This document shows, piece by piece, positions 33,520 through 42,097 of a stretch of 64,000 nt of DNA (position 1 is its first letter; every line of letters starts with the position of its first letter). The notes under the pieces are model-generated. The model was not told where the DNA came from. It saw nothing but the letters and a program-made list of their open reading frames with translations, and did not search any database. A program made the translations under genes and the position numbers. The DNA lies in NCBI GenBank assembly GCA_964368075.1, contig CAYJAD010000004.1:1-64000 (forward strand), given 5' to 3'. This DNA comes from CAYJAD01 sp964368075. Its GTDB lineage: Bacteria; Desulfobacterota; Desulfovibrionia; Desulfovibrionales; Desulfovibrionaceae.

Positions 33520-33909
33520 CTAGCCATTGGCAGCTTTAAGCATTTCTTCCACCATGCATAAAGTGGGTGTGGCTTCTGCATCAAGGCCACAAAGTTGACG
33601 AACAGCCAACATCAACATATTAAATTCTAAAGTCATTTCTGTATTGCCATTGTAAATAACACAATAGTCGCCTTGCACAGACAGTCTGTAAGCATGGCGC
33701 ATACGTTCAGGGCCATTGCCACGCACGATATAGTATACTTGTTCTTTATTGTCTGTAACATAAAGTTTTTGACGGGTAAGTGTAGAGCTTTCTTCGTCAA
33801 ACCAAGAGGACTCTGCAAAAAGACGTCCGGTAAATACTATGTCTGGGCCATTGTCGTGTTTCAGGCAAACATTTTCCATAGACTGTTGGGCGGTACCTTC
33901 TTCGCGCAT
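33520..33909 (-). CDS. Conserved-looking hypothetical protein
   Basis: 129 residues; I do not recognise the family. A strong GAGGAG 8 nt before the ATG and a codon pattern like its neighbours support a real gene. The sequence is soluble and acidic, with FTGRLFAESSWFDEESSTLTRQKLYVTDNKEQVYYIV suggesting a beta-rich N-terminal domain that could bind a ligand, and a helical C-terminus (FNMLMLAVRQLCGLD). No membrane segment or signal peptide. Stands alone, convergent with the lipoprotein gene. Confidence 0.6.
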   Translation of the reverse strand: MREEGTAQQSMENVCLKHDNGPDIVFTGRLFAESSWFDEESSTLTRQKLYVTDNKEQVYYIVRGNGPERMRHAYRLSVQGDYCVIYNGNTEMTLEFNMLMLAVRQLCGLDAEATPTLCMVEEMLKAANG

Positions 33910-34439
33910 AATAATTCTCCTCTGTATCGATAGTAAATTTTTTTACCAAGGTTTTTGGGTAGGTAAAAATCTTATTAATAGGTTAAAGATTGTCTAAAGA
34001 AATTTTCGTTTTTCATGGCAAGACCTTAAAAAAAGTCTAGACATTTCGCTGTACTCGATAACTTTTTATACCACTGCAGCACCTTTACTGTCAAGAAAAG
34101 CCTATAAGAAAAGCAAGGAGTCCTGAGCGCTGTTAAAAAAATGAGTAGTAAATTTCTGCCTTGAAGGTGCTTTTTTAGTAGCTTGATAAAATAAAAATAA
34201 ATAAAAAATACTGTTATGACGCCATGTAAGCGAAATTAGCGAAAGTTTAAGGGGGTAAACTAGAAAATTTTAATCTTAACAAATGGTTATCGTTTTTTTT
34301 GAAAGGAACTTTTAAGAGGTTTTATGAAGAGCAAAAAGGCGTATTGATAAAATTTCCAATAGCATGTGTCACAAAGGAGCTTTACATAAAATTTTCTTTG
34401 TACTATGGATGAGTAAACCACTTACAGGAGCGCTGTATT
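33910..34439 (+). other. 530-bp AT-rich intergenic region
   Basis: No protein gene seen. It holds the candidate small RNA or attenuator at 34078 and the motif GGTGCTTTTTTA-N4-CTTGATAAA at 34166, which recurs at 40475 before the ABM gene. It should also hold promoters for the two divergent flanking genes; none is clear. Confidence 0.5.
34078..34176 (+). ncRNA. Candidate small RNA or attenuator with terminator-like end
   Basis: AGCACCTT (34078-34085) can pair with AAGGTGCT (34164-34171), followed by a run of six T. The enclosed 78 nt could fold further. The layout suits a free-standing small RNA or a long-looped terminator. No known RNA family recognised. Confidence 0.25.
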
Positions 34440-35243
34440 ATGTCAGAAAATATTGCAAGTGTAAGACAGGCCCTACGGCAAGTTCCATCGCAGGTAAAGC
34501 AAGGCAACAGTGCCGCCGCTGCACAAGCCATTCAAAATGCCTTAAAAACCATGCGTACCAATTTATTAAAACCCGAACGAAAAGAACTTACTGAATTGCT
34601 AGATAATGCTGTTTTAAGCTTATCTACTGATCCAGGAGTAAAGAAAGTTTTCCCTCTTTCCCTCAAATATATTCCCGGCGAAGAAGTCTTGTTGGGGCAA
34701 AATATGGCGCAGTTGCAAAATTGTTTTGCAGAGCAAGCGCAACAAGAAGCTGAAGAAGCAAAGCGCCAAGCAGACGAAAAGAAAAAGCAGCGTCTTGAAA
34801 AAGGGAGAGCCGAGCTTGCTACCAATGTAGAAAAAGGCCGCGCTACCTTGATTTCTCTGGGGAGAGATTTTCCACAGGATGCTGAACTGTTGGGGCATAT
34901 TGGGGAAGCTTTTTTGAAGGCTAAGCTCTATGATGAAGCTGTGTCTTTCTTAACAGAAGCCTTAGATTTGCGCGATGATATTTTACCTTTATATAACTCT
35001 ATAGGCATAGCCTTGCGTGAATTAAGGCGTTTTCCCTTGGCAGAAACCTACTATTTGCGCGCATCGAAATATTTACGCAATGACCCTAATTTATATTTTA
35101 ATATTTCCAGATTATACTTAGAATGGAATAAATTAGATAAAGCACGTCAATCGGCATTGGTGGCGCTGAAGCTAGATTCGGATTTCACGCATGCACAAAA
35201 GTTGCTTGTGCATATTGATAAAAAAATTGCTGAAGCTGAGTAG
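34440..35243 (+). CDS. Coiled-coil and TPR-repeat protein
   Basis: 267 residues. Residues 95-125 are a highly charged helix (QQEAEEAKRQADEKKKQRLEKGRAEL), probably coiled coil. From about 140 there are three or four TPR units: GEAFLKAKLYDEAVSFLTEALDL, NSIGIALRELRRFPLAETYYLRAS and NISRLYLEWNKLDKARQSALVALKL. TPRs mediate protein contacts; the partner is unknown. CAGGAG stands before the ATG at 34440. No signal peptide, so cytoplasmic. Similar proteins occur in Desulfovibrio relatives, but I can give no role. Confidence 0.7.
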   Translation: MSENIASVRQALRQVPSQVKQGNSAAAAQAIQNALKTMRTNLLKPERKELTELLDNAVLSLSTDPGVKKVFPLSLKYIPGEEVLLGQNMAQLQNCFAEQAQQEAEEAKRQADEKKKQRLEKGRAELATNVEKGRATLISLGRDFPQDAELLGHIGEAFLKAKLYDEAVSFLTEALDLRDDILPLYNSIGIALRELRRFPLAETYYLRASKYLRNDPNLYFNISRLYLEWNKLDKARQSALVALKLDSDFTHAQKLLVHIDKKIAEAE

Positions 35244-35364
35244 CCCATTGAAAAAATAGATTTTGTTGCTGTGTTTTATACTATGTATAGCAGAAAGCTT
35301 TTTTGCTTGGTTTATCGCGTATGTTTTTTTAAGCAATCTGTCTTATATTGCCTGTAACTGGTTG

Positions 35365-35838
35365 TTAGGACGCAGTCATTTTACTTTTTTGCACGTATAA
35401 GGCATAGCAACGAGCCACAGGGTTTGTGGTAGGCATGTTTTCCAAGTATTTACCATGCAAGGGGGTTGCGGGAAACAGTTGTACGGCTACCTTTTTTTGA
35501 GGCTGGCTGAGTACATCAAGCGGTCTTTTGTCTAAAGCCAGCTGTACACGCACCGCCGTAAAAAATTCACGCCCCATAAAGGCATTGGCTCTTTCTAAAA
35601 TGTCCCACTGCATGAAGGAAAGCTCTTGCATGCTCATAGCATCTTCGCCACCCACCAAGAGTACAGAGTTTTTACAGCCCAAAGGCCAAGCCAACGCGGC
35701 GATTTCGTCGCCCATAACCATAGGCCAATGTTGCCAAAGGCGCACAAGGTGTACTTTTTCTGCTTGCCCAATGTTTCTCATAAAACGTTCTAGACTAGCG
35801 CGGATGCTCACAGGACGACGCCAATATCTTCTCTTCAT
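35365..35838 (-). CDS. DciA-like DUF721 protein
   Basis: 157 residues. The central part (VRLWQHWPMVMGDEIAALAWPLGCKNSVLLVGGEDAMSMQELSFM, quoted in parts: W..VMGDEIAALAWPL and LLVGGEDAMSMQELSF) matches the DUF721 layout W..VVG..ia.ht.P......L.V.v....wa.eL. Members such as DciA load the replicative helicase in bacteria that lack DnaC/DnaI. The N-terminus is basic (KRRYWRRPV) and the C-terminus looks disordered. Convergent with the TPR gene, with no clear terminator between. Confidence 0.65.
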   Translation of the reverse strand: MKRRYWRRPVSIRASLERFMRNIGQAEKVHLVRLWQHWPMVMGDEIAALAWPLGCKNSVLLVGGEDAMSMQELSFMQWDILERANAFMGREFFTAVRVQLALDKRPLDVLSQPQKKVAVQLFPATPLHGKYLENMPTTNPVARCYALYVQKSKMTAS

Positions 35839-36203
35839 GTGGGCACTATATGGTATTTTGCCTTTTTTAGAAAGCTTTTGTGAAAAGAGAAAGGTAGCGT
35901 ATAAAAATTAATAAAAACACAATATTAGATGTTTTTATTGCGAAAAAATCATTGACATAGATATAGCTTTGTGCTCTTTTTCATGAAAATAATGCTTTAA
36001 CAGGCTGTTGAAAAAGTGCACATTGCTTCGTCAGATTTGTTTTTTGCTCCAGTTACGTATGTCTCTATACGCGCCTTCCGCAAAAAAACTTCGTCTTCCT
36101 CGCACTTTACACTTTTTGAACAGCCTGTAGTAACTTTATAAAAATAGACTTTTCTGTAATTTTGAGTTTTTCAACAGGCTGTTAAGCACCAGAGAGGGAA
36201 TAC
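35839..36203 (+). other. Intergenic region with AT-rich hairpin and repeat R2
   Basis: Contains AATAAAAACA/TGTTTTTATT (35910-35919 with 35930-35939), a 10-bp hairpin, then repeat R2 at 36001-36183 that ends 21 nt before the dcu start. A TTGACA at 35953 has no clear -10. No gene. Confidence 0.5.
36001..36183. repeat. MITE-like repeat, copy R2
   Basis: Begins CAGGCTGTTGAAAAAGTGCA and ends its first unit with TTTTTGAACAGCCTG (36127). A further 56 bp closes with TTTTTCAACAGGCTGTT (36183). Inner landmarks TTCGTCAGA, TTGTTTTTTGCTCC, CTTCGTCTTCC are shared with R3. Confidence 0.8.
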
Positions 36204-37523
36204 ATGTTATATTTCGAATTTTTCTTTTTATTTTGCATGCTCTATTTAGGGAGCCGCTTCAGTGGCGTGGGCCTAGGGGCCATTGCAGCCTTAGGACTTA
36301 TGGTGGAGGTTTTTATATTCCGTATGCCTTTGGCAGAACCACCAGTGGCTGTGATGTTGATTATTCTTTCTGTAGTTACTTGTGCCGCTGTATTAGAAGC
36401 CGCCGGTGGGTTGAAGTATATGCTACAATTGGCTGAGGGAATTTTGCGGAATAACCCTAAACAAATTACTATTCTTGGCCCTTTTGCCACGTATTTTGTA
36501 ACTCTTTTACTTGGCACAGGGCATGCCGTGTATTCTATCATGCCTATTATTGGCGATGTAGCCTTAAAAAATAATATTCGCCCTGAGCGCCCTATGGCGG
36601 CGGCGTCTGTTGCTTCGCAAATAGGTATATGTGCAAGCCCCATTGCGGCGGTAACGGTATACTACTTAAGTCAATTGGCAGAAATTGACCCTAGTATTAA
36701 TCTATTAAGTATACTCATGGTTACCATTCCTTCTACTATGGTGGGCGTGCTGTTGGTATGTTTATACAGCTTTAAACGCGGTAAAGAATTGATGGATGAC
36801 CCCGAATATCAAAGACGTCTTCAAGATCCTAAGTGGAAAAAAATTCTTGAGAGCAAGGCTCCTGCAGCAGAAAGCGAAAAGCTGCCTTCCTCGGCAAAGC
36901 TGTCTGTGCTTCTTTTTTTATGTGCTCTTATTTGCATTGTTTTTGTCGCCATGGTGCCTGAGGTGCGTACCATTGGTACGCAAGTGATTCCCATGGATAA
37001 AATAATTCAAATGATGATGCTGGCTTTTGCCGGTATCATTCTTGTGGCTACCAAAACCAGTACAGCAAAAATCCCTGAAGGGGTAGTCTTTAAGTCCGGC
37101 ATGGTGGCCACCATAGCTATTTTTGGTATTGCGTGGATGAGCGACACGTTCTTTCAATACGCCATGCCCACTTTTAAGGCATCCATTACAGGCATGGTGC
37201 ACGATTACCCTTGGACTTTCGCCTTGGCTTTGGCTGTGGTGTCTATTGTGGTGAATTCTCAGGCTGCCACGGCGCGTATTATGTTGCCTGTAGGGCTAGG
37301 TTTGGGTTTGCACCCGTCAGTGCTTATTGGCCTTATTCCAGCTACCTATGCCTACTTCTTTTTTCCTGTATATCCCTCTGATGTGGCCACAGTGAATTTT
37401 GATGTAAGCGGCACAACCAAGGTAGGCAAGTGGTATTTTAACCATAGCTTTATGGTTCCCGGCCTTATTGGCGTAAGCTCCGCTTGCACAGTGGGCTATT
37501 TGCTGGCAAGTATTATTTTTTAG
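36204..37523 (+). CDS. dcu: Anaerobic C4-dicarboxylate transporter, DcuA/DcuB family
   Basis: 439 residues, twelve or so membrane helices, the usual length. EAAGGLKYMLQLAEGILRNNPKQITILGPFATY and LLGTGHAVYSIMPIIGDVALKNNIRPERPMAAASVASQIG are very typical of Dcu. It exchanges fumarate, aspartate or malate for succinate during anaerobic growth. The aspartase gene follows on the same strand after 220 bp, a common pairing: aspartate is taken in, deaminated to fumarate, and succinate is exported after fumarate respiration. DcuA and DcuB cannot be separated by eye. Confidence 0.92.
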   Translation: MLYFEFFFLFCMLYLGSRFSGVGLGAIAALGLMVEVFIFRMPLAEPPVAVMLIILSVVTCAAVLEAAGGLKYMLQLAEGILRNNPKQITILGPFATYFVTLLLGTGHAVYSIMPIIGDVALKNNIRPERPMAAASVASQIGICASPIAAVTVYYLSQLAEIDPSINLLSILMVTIPSTMVGVLLVCLYSFKRGKELMDDPEYQRRLQDPKWKKILESKAPAAESEKLPSSAKLSVLLFLCALICIVFVAMVPEVRTIGTQVIPMDKIIQMMMLAFAGIILVATKTSTAKIPEGVVFKSGMVATIAIFGIAWMSDTFFQYAMPTFKASITGMVHDYPWTFALALAVVSIVVNSQAATARIMLPVGLGLGLHPSVLIGLIPATYAYFFFPVYPSDVATVNFDVSGTTKVGKWYFNHSFMVPGLIGVSSACTVGYLLASIIF

Positions 37524-37743
37524 CAGTGAGTTTAGCTAGTGTCGTCAGGTGCGCCTTTTCGGCTTTTTCTGTGTCAAAGTTTACGAGCTTTTTCGATTTG
37601 TATGTTGGTATAGTTTTCTTTAAAGCTCGCTTGTCTTTCTTGATAAATCATGAAAATTCGCAATTTGGCGACACTGCCTCAATATGATGTATCAGCGCTG
37701 GTGTACTAATTGTTTTCAAAAACAAATAAAAAGGAGTCTATGA

Positions 37744-39141
37744 ATGTCAACACGTGTAGAACATGATTTTTTAGGTGAGCTTGTTATTCCCAATGATGTG
37801 TATTATGGTGTGCAAACCTATCGCGCCATTGACAATTTTTACATTTCACACAGTAAAATCAAAGATATTCCAGAATTTATTCGCGCTTTTGCCTATGTAA
37901 AAAAAGCAGCAGCCATGGCTAATAAAGAATTTGGTCTTTTGGATGATGCTATTTTCACTGCTATTTGTGGCGCATGTGACGAAATTATTGACGGCAAATT
38001 GCATGACCAATTCCCCACAGATTGCTTTCAGGGCGGCGCAGGTACCTCTTGTAATATGAATGCCAACGAGGTTATTGCCAATAGAGCTTTAGAGCTTATG
38101 GGGCATAAAAAAGGTGAATATCAATACTGCCATCCTAACAATCATGTAAACTGCTCTCAGTCTACCAACGATGCCTACCCCACAGCCTTACACCTTGCTT
38201 TACATGCCATGCTTGGCAGGCTGATCAATGCTATTCGCTATCTTCATGATGGCTTTATGCTGAAAGGAGAAGAGTTTAGTGATATTGTAAAAATGGGTAG
38301 AACTCAATTACAAGACGCAGTGCCTATGACATTAGGTATGGAATTTACCGCCTATGCCACCACTTTAGAAGTGGAAGTAGGGCGCCTTGAATATGCGGCT
38401 TCTTGCTTGCTAGAGGTAAATATGGGTGCCACTGCCATTGGCACTGGCATTTGCTCTCCTCAAGGCTATGCGCCCTTATGCGTACAAAAATTAAAGGAAG
38501 TCAGCGGGCTTAATGTAAAGCTTTCATCAAATCTTATTGAGGCCACATGGGATACAGGTGTCTATGTTTTCGTGTCTGCTGCCATTAAAAGCGCCGCAGT
38601 GAAAATTTCCAAAATATGTAACGACCTGCGTCTCCTTTCTTCAGGGCCACGTTGCGGCCTTAATGAAATTAATTTGCCGCAATTACAGCCCGGCTCATCC
38701 ATTATGCCCGGAAAGGTGAATCCTGTCATACCTGAAGTGGTAAACCAAGTGTGCTTTGACGTTATGGGGAAAGACCTAACCGTAACCCTTGCTTCCGAAG
38801 CAGGACAGTTAGAGTTAAACGTTATGGAACCGGTTATTGCACACTGCCTCTTTGACGGCTTGAACAGATTGCGCCGTGCTGTGCGTACTTTGCAAGATAA
38901 ATGCGTAGATGGCATTACCGCCAATAGAGATGTATGCCGCTCTCTTGTGGAAAATAGCATAGGCATTGTTACAGCCTTAAATCCGCATATCGGCTATGAA
39001 GCGTCGGCTTCTGTGGCAAGAGAAGCTTTAGAAAAAAATGCTTCTGTTTATGATTTGGTACTAGAACGCAAGTTGCTTAGCAAGGAACAGCTAGACGAAA
39101 TTCTGTCACCTGAGGCTATGCTACACCCCAGAGAAGCATAA
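37744..39141 (+). CDS. aspA: Aspartate ammonia-lyase
   Basis: 465 residues of the fumarase/aspartase superfamily. Converts L-aspartate to fumarate and ammonia. VEHDFLGELVIPNDVYYGVQT at the N-terminus, QGGAGTSCNMNANEVIANRALE, NHVNCSQSTNDAYPTALH and the catalytic-loop signature GSSIMPGKVNPVIPEVVNQV are present. The PEVVNQV continuation and the SGPRCGLNEINLP region favour aspartase over class II fumarase. AAGGAG lies 8 nt before the ATG at 37744. Works with the Dcu transporter upstream. It ends 12 nt before a G-rich repeat. Confidence 0.92.
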   Translation: MSTRVEHDFLGELVIPNDVYYGVQTYRAIDNFYISHSKIKDIPEFIRAFAYVKKAAAMANKEFGLLDDAIFTAICGACDEIIDGKLHDQFPTDCFQGGAGTSCNMNANEVIANRALELMGHKKGEYQYCHPNNHVNCSQSTNDAYPTALHLALHAMLGRLINAIRYLHDGFMLKGEEFSDIVKMGRTQLQDAVPMTLGMEFTAYATTLEVEVGRLEYAASCLLEVNMGATAIGTGICSPQGYAPLCVQKLKEVSGLNVKLSSNLIEATWDTGVYVFVSAAIKSAAVKISKICNDLRLLSSGPRCGLNEINLPQLQPGSSIMPGKVNPVIPEVVNQVCFDVMGKDLTVTLASEAGQLELNVMEPVIAHCLFDGLNRLRRAVRTLQDKCVDGITANRDVCRSLVENSIGIVTALNPHIGYEASASVAREALEKNASVYDLVLERKLLSKEQLDEILSPEAMLHPREA

Positions 39142-39153
39142 GTTGGTTTTTTA

Positions 39154-39419
39154 TTGAGGGGGGAAGGGGTGCTTTTGCTAGCGCCAAAAAGTACCCCATC
39201 CCCTCAAACTCCCCCCATCCCCTCAAAACGCGCTCGAAAAAATAAGAGTCTAATATTTGTCAAACAAAAGTGTTGGGCAATAGTATCACTTTTTACAATA
39301 TGGGCAATAAGCGTGTTTTGAAGGGAATCTGGGGGAGGCTTTTTGATAGTTTTCAAATTACAATCCACCGCAAGCAAAAGTTTCCTCCAGAAAAAGCACT
39401 CGTCAGCGTTTCCTCAGTA
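39154..39419. repeat. G-rich palindromic repeat, copy B, with internal insertion
   Basis: Starts TTGAGGGGGGAAGGGG; first hairpin GGGG-TGCTTTT-GCTAGC-GCCAAAAAGTA-CCCC. After AAAACGCGCTC about 110 bp of AT-rich sequence interrupts the unit, then CCACCGCAAGCAAAAGTTTC resumes and runs through CAGCGTTTCCTCAGTA into the stop codon of the minus gene. Best related to copy A. Confidence 0.75.
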
Positions 39420-40346
39420 ATATTTCTTCTTTAATACTTCAGAAATAATAGAAAGAATCGGCAATTCCAATAAAGGCCCCACAATGAGCGAGAGTGCAAT
39501 AAGGGGTTCTGTGGAAAAGGCGGTAACAGCTATGGCTAAAGCCAGTGGCGAATTTCGTGCTAATGTTGTAAAGTGTAAAGAAATTAGGTCTTTGTTATTG
39601 AATTTTAGATGGTTTCCTACTATTTGAACAAAAAAATAGGTGATGATGAAAAAGCAAATGAGGGGAATAAAAAGCTTCAAAAATAAAATATGATTTGTCA
39701 CTACATTTTCGCCTTCAGAAGCAAACATGACCAGTACTGCTAAGCAAAGGAAGATAAGCTGTAGATTTTCGCTTTTTTCTGCTAAAAATGTTTGCGCTTT
39801 AGGTCTTTTTAGCAAGATTTTTTTGGCAATCATGGCACAAATAAAAGGAATAAGTAAAACGATGGCAATGCTTTGTAAAATGGTTGCAAATTCTATATTC
39901 ACAGAGCTTTTGAAAAAGAGTAATAAATATATTGGCAGAAGAGCTACTTGTAATAATAAGTTTATGGGTAAAATATACATGTTTAATTCAACATTGCCGC
40001 CAGTCAATTTTGTAAACATAAGATACCAATCGGTACAAGGTGTTACAAGTAACATCATAAGTCCTATTCGAATTGCCATGGAGTCTTCGAAGAAGATAAT
40101 TCCCAAAAAGTACGCAACGATTGGCGTAAAGACAAAGTTTATTAAAATACTGGAAAGGGTATATTTTATGTTTGAAAATGACTTCTTTAATTGCTGCATA
40201 TCCACAGATAAAAAAACAATAAAAAGTAAAAGAATTAAAAATAGTTCTACTAAGAATATGGGCACTTCACCAAAAGGAGTAAATACTCCAAGGAAAAGTC
40301 CTAGCAGTGCAGAGCTTAAAATCAGTACGGGTTGTAGTTTATACAT
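39414..40346 (-). CDS. ACR3/BASS-type carrier, probable arsenite exporter
   Basis: 310 residues with ten hydrophobic helices of the BART superfamily. LMMLLVTPCTDWYLMFTKLTGGN carries the Cys that is essential in ACR3 arsenite carriers (position 4 of helix 4 region, here TPCTDW), and the second crossover region is TTLARNSPLALAIAVTAFS. That supports the arsenic-resistance branch, though bile-acid/Na symporter relatives cannot be excluded. No arsR or arsC is nearby. Its last residues (YY) and stop lie inside the repeat. Start ATG at 40346 lacks a strong ribosome site. Confidence 0.65.
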   Translation of the reverse strand: MYKLQPVLILSSALLGLFLGVFTPFGEVPIFLVELFLILLLFIVFLSVDMQQLKKSFSNIKYTLSSILINFVFTPIVAYFLGIIFFEDSMAIRIGLMMLLVTPCTDWYLMFTKLTGGNVELNMYILPINLLLQVALLPIYLLLFFKSSVNIEFATILQSIAIVLLIPFICAMIAKKILLKRPKAQTFLAEKSENLQLIFLCLAVLVMFASEGENVVTNHILFLKLFIPLICFFIITYFFVQIVGNHLKFNNKDLISLHFTTLARNSPLALAIAVTAFSTEPLIALSLIVGPLLELPILSIISEVLKKKYY

Positions 40347-40547
40347 GTTTTGCTCACTAAAATGGCCTTGAAAGTTGAAAAATAAAGTTGTAAACAGGTA
40401 ACCGCAAAATTGTGCAATTTTCGAGCAAGGAAGTCGAGCTATTTATTCACATTGCCTCCTTGTGCATATTGCTTGGTGCTTTTTTAATGACTTGATAAAG
40501 TTTCCGATGATATGTAAACACGCTTTAAAAATAATGGACGCTTTTTT

Positions 40548-40901
40548 ATGACAAAATCAATTATACTTTTTGAAATAACACCCAAGAAAGCTGGGCTAAA
40601 AGATCAGTTTGCGCATGTGGAAAAAGTTTTACCTCATGTGGTTAGAGCTCCCGGCTTTATTTCGGCAGAGTCTTTTACAAGTCTTGTTCAGGAAGAAAAA
40701 TACTGTTTTCTCTGTGTTTTTGAAAGTGATGAGAGCGCTAGACAATGTCGCGACGCTACAGAGCAGATATCTGAGCAAAATGGGAGGCAAGAAAATTTAT
40801 TTGAAAATTATACCATAACTGTAGGGTCTGTTGTGCGGCAATATACACACGAAGACAGAAATAACGCGCCACAAGATTCTAACGATTTTTTAGTGTTTTA
40901 A
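40548..40901 (+). CDS. Antibiotic biosynthesis monooxygenase-like (ABM) domain protein, copy 1
   Basis: 117 residues, one ferredoxin-like ABM domain: MTKSIILFEITPKKAGLKDQF, VLPHVVRAPGFISAESFTSL, then CVFESDESARQCRDATEQ and the closing FENYTITVGSVVR. ABM proteins are small dimeric oxygenases or haem or quinone binders. The C-terminal tail (residues 98-117) is polar and not part of the fold. Paralogue of the gene at 41382, with ogt between. A role in handling reactive electrophiles with the methyltransferase is conceivable. Confidence 0.7.
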   Translation: MTKSIILFEITPKKAGLKDQFAHVEKVLPHVVRAPGFISAESFTSLVQEEKYCFLCVFESDESARQCRDATEQISEQNGRQENLFENYTITVGSVVRQYTHEDRNNAPQDSNDFLVF

Positions 40902-40920
40902 TCAAATTTTAGGGGGAATT

Positions 40921-41385
40921 ATGACCGGTTTTGCCATATACGAAACAAAAATGGGTTTTTTCAAAGTAGCCTATGAAGATGGTTATATTATCTATTTGAA
41001 AAAACTACACACTACGAGCATAGATGATTTCGGAATGAAAACCTCACTTACGGATAAAACCTGTGCGCAATTGTGCGAATATTTGGAAGGAAAAAGAAAA
41101 ACCTTTGATATCCCCTATAAGCTTGAGGGAACAGAATTTCAAAAAAAAGTATGGCATGCTCTTTGCGACATACCTTATGGGCAAGTGCGCAGCTATAAAG
41201 ATATCGCCATTGCTGTGGGAAATCCTCAGGCCTGTCGCGCCGTGGGCATGGCCAATAATAAAAACCCTATGACTGTCATTGTACCTTGCCATAGAGTTAT
41301 TGGTGCCTCTGGAAAGTTGGTGGGCTATGCAGGCGGGCTTGAGATGAAACAATATCTTCTAGCCATGGAGGCAAGATTGGTATGA
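40921..41385 (+). CDS. ogt: Methylated-DNA--[protein]-cysteine S-methyltransferase
   Basis: Suicidal repair protein that takes the alkyl group from O6-alkylguanine. 154 residues, the size of Ogt without an Ada domain. TEFQKKVWHALCDIPYGQVRSYKDIA precedes the active-site motif VIVPCHRVIG, with the acceptor Cys near residue 123, and GYAGGLEMKQYLLAME closes the fold. AGGGGGAATT stands before the ATG. It overlaps the second ABM gene by ATGA, so the three genes form one operon. Confidence 0.93.
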   Translation: MTGFAIYETKMGFFKVAYEDGYIIYLKKLHTTSIDDFGMKTSLTDKTCAQLCEYLEGKRKTFDIPYKLEGTEFQKKVWHALCDIPYGQVRSYKDIAIAVGNPQACRAVGMANNKNPMTVIVPCHRVIGASGKLVGYAGGLEMKQYLLAMEARLV

Positions 41386-41675
41386 GTAAATATATTGTGC
41401 TATTTGAGGTTAAGCCCAGCAAAGAAGGCAAGGTAAAATATTTAGAACTGGCTGCGACGCTGAAACCCATGTTAGAAGGTTTTAAAGGGTTTTTAGGCAT
41501 GGAACGTTTTCAAAGTCTTATGGATTCAGATAAAGTGCTTTCTATGAATGTGTGGGAAAATGAAACTGCCATGACTGCGTGGAGAAATATGGCCGAGCAC
41601 AGAATGAGCCAAAAAAGTGGTAAAACAAAACTTTTTGAAAGTTATAAAATAACAGTGCTTTCTGTGGTAGAGTAG
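41382..41675 (+). CDS. ABM domain protein, copy 2
   Basis: 97 residues, a complete single ABM domain (MSKYIVLFEVKPSKEGKVKYLELA, PMLEGFKGFLGMERFQSL, VWENETAMTAWRNMAEHR and FESYKITVLSVVE). It aligns over its whole length with the copy at 40548 and has the conserved W..E....W pattern that copy 1 has partly lost. Translation is coupled to ogt through the ATGA overlap. Function unknown; likely a small oxidoreductase or ligand-binding dimer. Confidence 0.75.
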   Translation: MSKYIVLFEVKPSKEGKVKYLELAATLKPMLEGFKGFLGMERFQSLMDSDKVLSMNVWENETAMTAWRNMAEHRMSQKSGKTKLFESYKITVLSVVE

Positions 41676-41940
41676 TGCTGTATCGAGTGCTTAACAGATT
41701 TATCTGAAAAATGTTATTTGCTTTTTTTGACATTAGATTGAAATATTTTAATAAAAAAATGTAAACTTCTTTTTTTATTAAATTGTCAAATAATTAAGCT
41801 ACAAGAAGAAAATGGCTTGATTTCCCCTCTATGCTACTAATATATACCCATTTTGTTATTTGTTTGAAAAAATAGATAGATATAGAAAATGAACATTGTG
41901 CAAAATGAGTTCCACTTCTACACATTTTCGTATGGCGTGA
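41676..41940 (+). other. AT-rich intergenic stretch
   Basis: Very AT-rich, no gene, no clear hairpin. It precedes the promoter and operator of the signalling gene at 42098. Confidence 0.5.
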
Positions 41941-41968
41941 TTGACAAATACAATGCATTTGCTAGTAT
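41941..41968 (+). promoter_or_regulatory. Sigma-70-type promoter of the signalling gene
   Basis: TTGACA (41941-41946), 16-nt spacer, TAGTAT (41963-41968). A second -10-like TATAAT stands at 41994-41999, about 100 nt before the start codon, without a good -35. Confidence 0.5.
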
Positions 41969-42030
41969 CTGGCTAGCCAGTTTAACGATGGTGTATAATT
42001 TTTTTTACATATTGTTAGGTTGCTGGCTAG
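41969..42030 (+). promoter_or_regulatory. Dyad operator candidate downstream of the promoter
   Basis: CTGGCTAGCCAG (41969-41980) is a perfect 12-bp palindrome next to the -10 at 41963; the half-site CTGGCTAG recurs at 42023-42030. The spacing suits a repressor bridging two sites. No known regulator recognised. Confidence 0.45.
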
Positions 42031-42097
42031 AAATAAATGGTAATTGTGATTTAAGTTTTTGATGTAATTAGGTTTTGTAAGTTTTTGGGAGTTTGTT

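Noticed and set aside
34364..34594. Frame overlapping the start of the TPR gene
   Set aside because: Different frame from the TPR gene, basic low-complexity product, no family pattern.
37524..37743. Possible transposase remnant between dcu and aspA
   Set aside because: A short minus frame (KKTIPTYKSKKLVNFDTEK) matches no transposase I know; only the TAGTGTCG ends are suggestive.
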